From Actinomycetes bacterium (GTDB lineage: Bacteria; Actinomycetota; Humimicrobiia; Humimicrobiales; Humimicrobiaceae), in the NCBI GenBank assembly GCA_022396035.1, contig JAIOXO010000016.1, positions 1 to 38,933 of the forward strand: a stretch of 38,933 nt of DNA, given 5' to 3'. Numbering within the stretch: position 1 is the stretch's first letter; each line of letters begins with the position of its first letter. Below the pieces are notes generated by a model that saw only the letters and a program-made list of their open reading frames with translations, ran no database searches and was not told the origin of the DNA. Both the position numbers and the translations under genes were made by a program. Below are positions 33,276 through 38,933 of this stretch, one piece after another.

Positions 33276-33809
33276 GTGAAATCATTTACCAGTATCATGG
33301 ATATTATAGAAGCAAGGAAGAGCATAAGGAGCTATGAACCGAAGCCCCTAGAAGAAGAGAAGCTTCAATATGTTCTTCAAGCTTTCAGGAAGGCTCCTTC
33401 TGCTAAAAATATTCAACCCTGGAAACTTGTAGTAGTAAGGGACGAGAAGAAAAAAAATGATTTGGCAATAGCCTGCAACAACCAGACTTTTATAGCCAAT
33501 GCACCAGTAATTATTGTTGCCTGTGCCAACGAAAAAGAAGCCTATGGGGTAATGGGTGGCTATATGAGTAGTTTCGCCATTGATATTGCTATAGGTCTGG
33601 ACCATTTAATGCTGGCAGCCACTGAAAAAGGTTTGGGTACCTGCTGGATTGGTGCTTTTAAGGAAAAGCTGGTAAAAGACCTTTTGGGAATCCCGGAAAA
33701 CATTAGGGTAGTAGCATTAACCCCACTGGGATACCCGGCCAAAGAAGCAGGGGGAAGGGGCAGAAAGCCGCTTTCAGAGATAGTATGTTTTGACCGATAT
33801 GTGGAATAA
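33276..33809 (+). CDS. Nitroreductase family flavoprotein
   Basis: This 177-residue FMN enzyme of the NfsB/FRase superfamily shows IIEARKSIRSYEPKPL (FMN phosphate binding), APSAKNIQPWKLVVV, LDHLMLAATEKGLGTCWIGAF and VALTPLGYPA. The short length is typical of anaerobe members, whose substrates are usually unknown. The start is GTG with aaggaggg, a very strong Shine-Dalgarno. It lies 25 bases before the nucleotidyltransferase fusion gene and is probably co-transcribed with it. Confidence 0.92.
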   Translation: MKSFTSIMDIIEARKSIRSYEPKPLEEEKLQYVLQAFRKAPSAKNIQPWKLVVVRDEKKKNDLAIACNNQTFIANAPVIIVACANEKEAYGVMGGYMSSFAIDIAIGLDHLMLAATEKGLGTCWIGAFKEKLVKDLLGIPENIRVVALTPLGYPAKEAGGRGRKPLSEIVCFDRYVE

Positions 33810-33834
33810 TGTGCTGCCGGACTAAGGGCAGGAT

Positions 33835-36441
33835 ATGGATATAATTGTTACACACATTAGCTCTGATTTTGATGCCTTTGCCGCTCTGGTGGCAGCAAAA
33901 AAGATTTACCCTGAAGCAAAAGTAATTTTACCTACTTCCATAAACCAGAATGTCAGAAAGTTTATGGCCCTGCATGAAGATGAACTGGTTACCATGCAAG
34001 AGGTATCGGAAATAAATATAAGCAGGGTAACCAGGATTATTATGGTAGATACCAGGATAGCAGCCAGGCTGGGCAAAGCCGCCGGTACCCTTTCCAATAA
34101 GAATATCCACATTATAATTTATGACCACCATCAACAGACTGACCAGGATGTTAGGGGCGATGTTGACTACTCTGAGGATATCGGGTCTGCCACCACTTTG
34201 CTGATACGAATACTGAAGAAGAAAAATATACCCATAACTCCTTTAGAAGCTACTCTTTTTGCTCTGGGAATATATGAGGATACTGGCTCTTTTACCTATC
34301 CCAGCACTACCTATAAGGACCTGGAGGCAGCGGCTTACCTGTTGGCCAAGGGGGCTAATTTATATGTGCTGAATAAATTCCACAATATATCCCTTACTGA
34401 AGACCAGCACCAGCTCCTGGAGGTGCTGATTGATAATGCACAGAAGATAACTATAAATGAAAAGGAAGTGCTTCTTTCCAGTGCCCGGACCATGGACTAT
34501 GTGGAAGGGCTGTCGGTGCTTACCAGGAAACTATCCCAGATTGAGGACATAAATACAGTTATAAGCTGGTGCCAGATGAAGGGGAAAGTGTACATAGTGG
34601 GCAGAAGCTATGACAGGAGCGTGGATGTATCGGATGTGCTGGGTGACCTGGGTGGAGGAGGTCATCCCCAGGCAGCTTCTGCGGTACTGGAGGCTGAACA
34701 GTTTGAAGAGGTACAGGATAGAATAGTAGCTGCTTTAAGCAGACAGATTAAAACCCCGGCCAGGGCCAGGGATATTATGTCCTATCCGGTAAGGTATGTT
34801 GATGAGGACGAAACCATTTCCCAGGTTGACCGATTGTTAAGGAAATATGGCCATTCAGGAATCCCTATAGTAAACAAGGACAGTAAATTAGTGGGAATTA
34901 TAACCAGAAAAGATATAGATAAAGCCATAAACCATGATCTTTCTCATGCTCCGGTAAAAGGTTTCCGTTCCCATACGGTTATTACTGCCGGACCCCGGGA
35001 TTCTATTGATCATATCCAGACCCTGATGATAGACAATGGAATCGGCAGGGTACCCATAATAGAGAATGGCAGGATGATAGGCATAATAACCCGGAAGGAT
35101 ATACTGAGACATCTACACGGAAGAGGCTTTGACCAAAAGCTTAAAATATTTGAAGATTCCAAAAACAGGTTGAGCAGCCATTTCCCTCCCAAAATACAGA
35201 ACATATTAAATATTATCTCTGCAGAGAGCCACAAATTAGGCTACAGACCCTATCTGGTAGGAGGAATAGTTAGGGATATATTGTTAGATATACCCAACCT
35301 GGATATAGATATTGTAGTAGAGGGAGACGGCATAAGACTGGCTAACCAGCTTAAGAAAAAGATAGGCTGGAAGGTGGAGAGCTACCAGAAATTTAAAACT
35401 GCGGTTTTAGTGGTAGACCCCGAGCTGCACATAGATATTGCTACTGCCCGGGTAGAATACTATGCCAGCCCGGCAGCCCTTCCCAGCGTAGAAACGGGGA
35501 GCATAAGGCAGGATTTGGGCAGGAGGGATTTTACTATTAATGCCATGGCTATCAGTCTGGATAAAAAAGATTTTGGCAGCCTTTTAGATTTTTTTGGGGG
35601 AAGAAAGGATCTGGGGCAGAAGAAAATAAAAGTACTGCACAAGATGAGTTTTATAGAAGACCCTACCCGGATATTCAGAGCGGTAAGATTTGAGCAGAGG
35701 CTGGGCTTTAAAATAGATTCCCAGACGGAAAAGCTTATAAGGACTACTGTTGATATGAATATGGTATCCAGGCTTACCGGAGTAAGGATCAGGGATGAGC
35801 TTATTGCAATTTTACGGGAAAAAAATCCTTATAAGCCCATAAACCGGTTGTATCAGCTGGGGGCTCTGGCCAAGATTGGCTTGAATATAGAAATTGACCA
35901 ATCCTTCAGCAGTAGAGTGAAGGGGGTCCTGACATGGGCAGAAAAGCTAAGCCCATTTATAGACAACAAAGTGAAAACATGGAGGCTTCTATTTATAATG
36001 CTGCTGCAGAATCAACCAGTGCACAGCATAAAGAAATGGTGTCTGGGTATGAAAGTTAAAAACAGGGATATCCATATAATAGTTGACACAGTCTCTAACC
36101 TGGAAAAAGCAAGGGATTTGCTGGCAGAGCCCATAGACAAAAATTCATTGCTTTACAGTACCGCCAAAAATTTTAGTCCCGAGCTGCTTATAATATGCTG
36201 TTCGTGGGGCGGGGGTTATAGAGAAAATGTATTAAAATATCTTACTCGGCTAAGAAATGTGAAATTGGAGATTGATGGCCGGACATTAAAAGAAATGGGA
36301 TATGAACCCTCACCAAAGTATAAGACAGTGCTGGATGAGCTTTTTGACCTGAAACTGGATGGATTTATAACCGGCAGAGAAGATGAAATAAAGTATGCCG
36401 AAAAACTATTTGATATCCAGGGCCATAAGGGCAGCGCCTAG
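33835..36441 (+). CDS. DHH phosphoesterase-CBS-tRNA nucleotidyltransferase fusion
   Basis: The 868-residue multidomain protein has, in order, a DHH domain (residues 1-170; HISSDFDAFAA and the DHH in YDHHQQTD), DHHA1 (about 210-305; LGGGGHPQAAS), two CBS motifs (about 315-435; ARDIMSYPVRYV and GIITRKDI twice), a class II nucleotidyltransferase head (about 465-600; YLVGGIVRDIL then DIDIVVEGDG, and RRDFTINAMAI) and RNA-binding helices to the end. The head adds CCA, or only the terminal A, to tRNA 3' ends. Similar fusions are known in Aquifex- and Geobacter-type bacteria. The DHH part may trim RNA ends or degrade oligoribonucleotides. The 3' end overlaps the opposing gene by 36 bases. Confidence 0.92.
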   Translation: MDIIVTHISSDFDAFAALVAAKKIYPEAKVILPTSINQNVRKFMALHEDELVTMQEVSEINISRVTRIIMVDTRIAARLGKAAGTLSNKNIHIIIYDHHQQTDQDVRGDVDYSEDIGSATTLLIRILKKKNIPITPLEATLFALGIYEDTGSFTYPSTTYKDLEAAAYLLAKGANLYVLNKFHNISLTEDQHQLLEVLIDNAQKITINEKEVLLSSARTMDYVEGLSVLTRKLSQIEDINTVISWCQMKGKVYIVGRSYDRSVDVSDVLGDLGGGGHPQAASAVLEAEQFEEVQDRIVAALSRQIKTPARARDIMSYPVRYVDEDETISQVDRLLRKYGHSGIPIVNKDSKLVGIITRKDIDKAINHDLSHAPVKGFRSHTVITAGPRDSIDHIQTLMIDNGIGRVPIIENGRMIGIITRKDILRHLHGRGFDQKLKIFEDSKNRLSSHFPPKIQNILNIISAESHKLGYRPYLVGGIVRDILLDIPNLDIDIVVEGDGIRLANQLKKKIGWKVESYQKFKTAVLVVDPELHIDIATARVEYYASPAALPSVETGSIRQDLGRRDFTINAMAISLDKKDFGSLLDFFGGRKDLGQKKIKVLHKMSFIEDPTRIFRAVRFEQRLGFKIDSQTEKLIRTTVDMNMVSRLTGVRIRDELIAILREKNPYKPINRLYQLGALAKIGLNIEIDQSFSSRVKGVLTWAEKLSPFIDNKVKTWRLLFIMLLQNQPVHSIKKWCLGMKVKNRDIHIIVDTVSNLEKARDLLAEPIDKNSLLYSTAKNFSPELLIICCSWGGGYRENVLKYLTRLRNVKLEIDGRTLKEMGYEPSPKYKTVLDELFDLKLDGFITGREDEIKYAEKLFDIQGHKGSA

Positions 36442-37188
36442 GGCGCCCACTATCTGAGGATCTTCAGGTATATCTATGCTGGTTTCAAGCGTTTCTTCCA
36501 AAGCCTTAACTACTCCCATATTCTTGGCCACTCCACCGGTCATACATACCGGCTGGGAGAAACCAACCCGGTCAATCATGGTATTTATCCTGTGGGCAAT
36601 GGAATATACCAGCCCCTTTATTATTTTGTTTTTTTCCTCGCCGCGGCCGATAAGAGAAACGATTTCAGATTCAGCAAATACGGTGCAGGTAGAAGTTATG
36701 TCCACTTTTTGCTTGGTATTTAAAAATATTTCACCGAAGTGAGTTATGTCTATTTCCAGGGCTTGAGCCATTACTTCCAGGAATCTACCGGTGCCCGCAG
36801 CACATTTGTCATTCATTAAGAAATCAAAGGGGTTGGCATTATCATCCAGCCTTATAACCTTGCTGTCCTGTCCGCCGATATCTATAACCAGTCTGGTATT
36901 GGGGTAGTAATAAAGAGCACCCCGGGCATGACAGCTAATTTCTGTAATATTCTTATCGGCAAATTCCACATTTATTCTTCCATATCCGGTTGCTACTGTC
37001 TTGTCTATATTGTCCCCGGAGACACCGGCCTGGTCGCTGGCCAGCTGCAGTACCTTCCGGGCAGCTATTTTACTGTTGGAGCCGGTAGGGATTATGGCAT
37101 AACCCAGTATACTGGTGTCTTTTTCATTATTTTGCAGTATTACTGCTTCTGTAGATACAGATCCTATATCGATGCCACAGGTAATCAC
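36406..37188 (-). CDS. BadF/BadG/HgdC-type dehydratase activator ATPase
   Basis: The 260-residue actin-fold ATPase has GIDIGSVSTEAVIL (phosphate 1), VIDIGGQDSKVI, MTGGVAKNMG and the subunit-bridging [4Fe-4S] Cys129 (NDKCAAGTGRF) and Cys168 (TSTCTVFAESE). Such proteins use ATP to push electrons into 2-hydroxyacyl-CoA dehydratases or benzoyl-CoA reductases and imply anaerobic life. No dehydratase subunit genes lie next to it; its neighbours are a GT4 and a DUF5752 gene. The start is GTG with aaggag six bases upstream. Confidence 0.92.
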   Translation of the reverse strand: MITCGIDIGSVSTEAVILQNNEKDTSILGYAIIPTGSNSKIAARKVLQLASDQAGVSGDNIDKTVATGYGRINVEFADKNITEISCHARGALYYYPNTRLVIDIGGQDSKVIRLDDNANPFDFLMNDKCAAGTGRFLEVMAQALEIDITHFGEIFLNTKQKVDITSTCTVFAESEIVSLIGRGEEKNKIIKGLVYSIAHRINTMIDRVGFSQPVCMTGGVAKNMGVVKALEETLETSIDIPEDPQIVGALGAALMALDIK

Positions 37189-37203
37189 GGGCTTCTCCTT
37201 ATC

Positions 37204-38427
37204 CTATACATAAATAATACTCTGGTTCATATTATAGAGCACATAAAACAGGGCCAGATAATCCCTCAGGTGCCGGGTAATTAAAAAGTTGCTACCCACA
37301 TAGTCCCTGGCTGCCTTTCCCATCTGCTGCCTTACCCGGGCCCGGTTAATAAGGTAGCGTACCCGGTAGGCTGCCCCTTCCGGAGAGTGTACCAAAAACC
37401 CGGTATGGTGGTTCTGTATCTGGATGGTGATGCCTCCTACAGCTCCCCCTACTACCGGTTTACCCTTATACATGGCTTCTGTAACCACCAGCCCAAAGCC
37501 TTCACGGGTGGACTTTTGTATGATTACGTCTGCGGCTCTCTGCAGGGCATTAATCTCGATATGGGAGCCGGGATCCAGCAGCAGCACATGTATATCAGGA
37601 TCATCTCCTGCTGCCCTCTTTACCTCCTCGAACACCATGGCTCCTTCGGGGTCATCTGAAGCGGTGCCGCCGGCTAATACCAGCTGCAGGTCCAGCTCCT
37701 TTTTTACCAGGCGGTAGGCTTTAATTACCCCTACCGGATCCTTAAATTTATCAAACCGGGATACCTGAAGCAGCATGGGCTTATCTGTATTCAGCTTATA
37801 TCTGGACAGTACCTTTTTTATCTGTTCCGGGCTCAGGTGGCGGTTCTTATCTGATAAGGGATCTATGGAAGGGGGTATAAGGTACTGGGGGTGGGGAAGC
37901 AGCCGGGAAAACTTAGCTATAGAGTATATGCTGGCATCATAGCCCAGTAGATGTGATTTAAAAAACTTCCACAGAGACAGCTCCGGCTTGGAGGTGTCTA
38001 TATGGCATCTCCATACCCATTTGGCCCCGCCCTTTTTAGCATAGCTTACCAGGGCCAAAGGCTGGGGATCATGTATTACCACTATGTCTGCTTGAAGGTC
38101 AAGCCGTTCTGCGTTCTGCTGGTTTATCTTCAGATAGTAGTCCAGGGCGTCAGGGCTAAAGTTTATCTTTTTTCCCTGCATGGCATTGTGCATGGACTTG
38201 GTTATCTCAAAGAAGGCCGCATCGCCTTCGATAGTGGTCCACTGGCAGTCTATGCCCAGCTCGCACAGCAGGGGCACCAGCTGGTGCAGTATCTCTGCTA
38301 CCCCTCCACCGTCTTTGGTGGAGTTTACCATCAGCACTTTTTTACCCTTAGACAGGGAAGCCAGGCGGTAGAGCTGGTCTATTTCATCTTTTCCTACTAT
38401 TTGCTGGTAGGCGGCAAGTTTGCTCAT
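37204..38427 (-). CDS. GT4 glycosyltransferase, trehalose synthase (TreT) like
   Basis: The 407-residue GT-B enzyme begins YQQIVGKDEIDQLYRLA and KKVLMVNSTKDGGGVAEIL, typical of trehalose glycosyltransferring synthase/phosphorylase. It continues with VIHDPQPLAL, WRCHIDTSKP, LLQVSRFDKFKDP, LVLAGG and the nucleotide-sugar-binding REGFGLVVTEAMYKGKPVVGG split over the C-domain. TreT-type enzymes join NDP-glucose and glucose to trehalose. The start has ggag seven bases upstream, and its ATGA overlaps the DUF5752 stop. The linkage with DUF5752 supports the TreT assignment. Confidence 0.88.
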   Translation of the reverse strand: MSKLAAYQQIVGKDEIDQLYRLASLSKGKKVLMVNSTKDGGGVAEILHQLVPLLCELGIDCQWTTIEGDAAFFEITKSMHNAMQGKKINFSPDALDYYLKINQQNAERLDLQADIVVIHDPQPLALVSYAKKGGAKWVWRCHIDTSKPELSLWKFFKSHLLGYDASIYSIAKFSRLLPHPQYLIPPSIDPLSDKNRHLSPEQIKKVLSRYKLNTDKPMLLQVSRFDKFKDPVGVIKAYRLVKKELDLQLVLAGGTASDDPEGAMVFEEVKRAAGDDPDIHVLLLDPGSHIEINALQRAADVIIQKSTREGFGLVVTEAMYKGKPVVGGAVGGITIQIQNHHTGFLVHSPEGAAYRVRYLINRARVRQQMGKAARDYVGSNFLITRHLRDYLALFYVLYNMNQSIIYV

Positions 38428-38933
38428 AGGTTCTCCAATAGGTTTTGCAGTTTATGTCTTATCTCGGCCAGGCTAAAAAAGTAGAAGTCTATCTCCCTTA
38501 TGGCTTCCACCAGCCGAGGAAGGTTAAAGTTGGATTCTATCCATACTGAAAAGTCATCGCTTTTTTTGGCCTTATGCCTTTTTCTAGCCTCATAGAAATG
38601 GTAGTAGAGGCTGGAGTCGGGTATCTGGTTTAAAGCGGCCTTAAACTGGTCTATGGTCTCTACCTCGGTAGCGGTAGCCAGCACTATGGTAGAGGAGTAG
38701 CTAAAGTAGAATTCAAACCCGGGCCTTACCCAGGGCACGGTGGGCAGATCCCACAGGTGCTCTTCTATGATGGCGGTAAGCACCTCTTTGGCCTCGGTTA
38801 CGCTGGGAAAGTCGTAAGGGTCAAAGCTGGCCAGCTTTTCAGCTAAAGCAATGTCTTCTAGGGCTTCTGCGGTCCAGTTAGCAAAGTCATTGGGATAATC
38901 TCTAAAGGTATAGGCATACTTTATATGGGACTG
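38424..38933 (-). CDS. DUF5752 family protein (5' end outside the window)
   Basis: The reading frame is open to the window edge, giving 169 visible residues and no start codon that need be real; a GTG at 38783 is internal. It shows two DUF5752-type units. The first is cut by the edge (NDFANWTAEALEDIALAEKLASFDP); the second is complete (PGFEFYFSYSS, TATEVETIDQFKAALNQIPDSSLYYHFYEARKR, DDFSVWI, IDFYFFSLAEIRHKL). DUF5752 genes accompany trehalose-synthase-like glycosyltransferases in many anaerobes; the biochemical role is unknown. The stop overlaps the glycosyltransferase start by four bases. Confidence 0.82.
   Translation of the reverse strand, partial: QSHIKYAYTFRDYPNDFANWTAEALEDIALAEKLASFDPYDFPSVTEAKEVLTAIIEEHLWDLPTVPWVRPGFEFYFSYSSTIVLATATEVETIDQFKAALNQIPDSSLYYHFYEARKRHKAKKSDDFSVWIESNFNLPRLVEAIREIDFYFFSLAEIRHKLQNLLENL

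Overview
The window is about 38.9 kb of bacterial chromosome with compact, mostly operonic genes, strong Shine-Dalgarno sites, many ATGA stop/start overlaps and frequent GTG/TTG starts. No ribosomal RNA or other marker fixes the taxon. The gene content suggests an uncultured, probably anaerobic, free-living bacterium: a HgdC/BadF-type dehydratase activator, a stand-alone acetogen-style MetF, a citrate-to-2-oxoglutarate cluster built from LeuC/LeuD- and NifV-like proteins, a short malic enzyme, RtcB with archease, a DHH-CBS-nucleotidyltransferase fusion and DUF5752 with a TreT-like glycosyltransferase. Deep actinobacterial, Chloroflexota or Atribacterota-like lineages would fit. That placement is inference.

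Layout. (1) 1-5130 is an AT-rich accessory segment with two beta-propeller lipoprotein genes, an intact MazE-like antitoxin next to a broken MazF, a truncated IS256-family transposase, a purL-like gene fragment, and two diverged copies of what look like small RNA genes on the minus strand. (2) 5130-13400 holds envelope genes: a DUF3298-type lipoprotein, a three-gene unit (small YLDAGSGS membrane protein, methyltransferase, membrane-anchored alkaline-phosphatase-superfamily protein), a coiled-coil protein, a rhodanese lipoprotein, a small membrane protein and a DUF3048 lipoprotein. (3) 13500-16440 holds metF on the minus strand, divergent from an archease-rtcB RNA-repair operon. (4) 16500-21920 is a five-gene operon: two NifV/Re-citrate-synthase-like proteins, aconitase-family large and small subunits, and an isocitrate dehydrogenase. 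(5) 22000-28830 holds yjbQ, then, convergent to it, a quaternary-amine (OpuC/ProU-type) ABC operon that contains a flavin disulfide reductase gene, preceded by an ABC-2 exporter pair. (6) 28908-31842 is pabA-pabB-pabC for p-aminobenzoate. (7) 31900-36440 holds malic enzyme, a nitroreductase and the CCA/A-adding enzyme fusion. (8) 36400 to the right edge, minus strand, holds DUF5752, the trehalose-synthase-like GT4 and the dehydratase activator.

The most interesting signal is in region 4. The two adjacent synthase paralogues have lost opposite halves of the active site. The first keeps the metal-binding D/H/H of the TIM barrel but has lost HESGIHADG. The second keeps HESGIHADG but has lost two of the three metal ligands. 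Because active sites in this family are built across the subunit interface, this points to an obligate heteromeric synthase. The isocitrate-type residues of the downstream dehydrogenase make a two-subunit Re-type citrate synthase the leading guess, with homocitrate synthase as the alternative. The second notable signal is the tandem pair of promoter-structured RNA-terminator units at about 4.2-4.9 kb.
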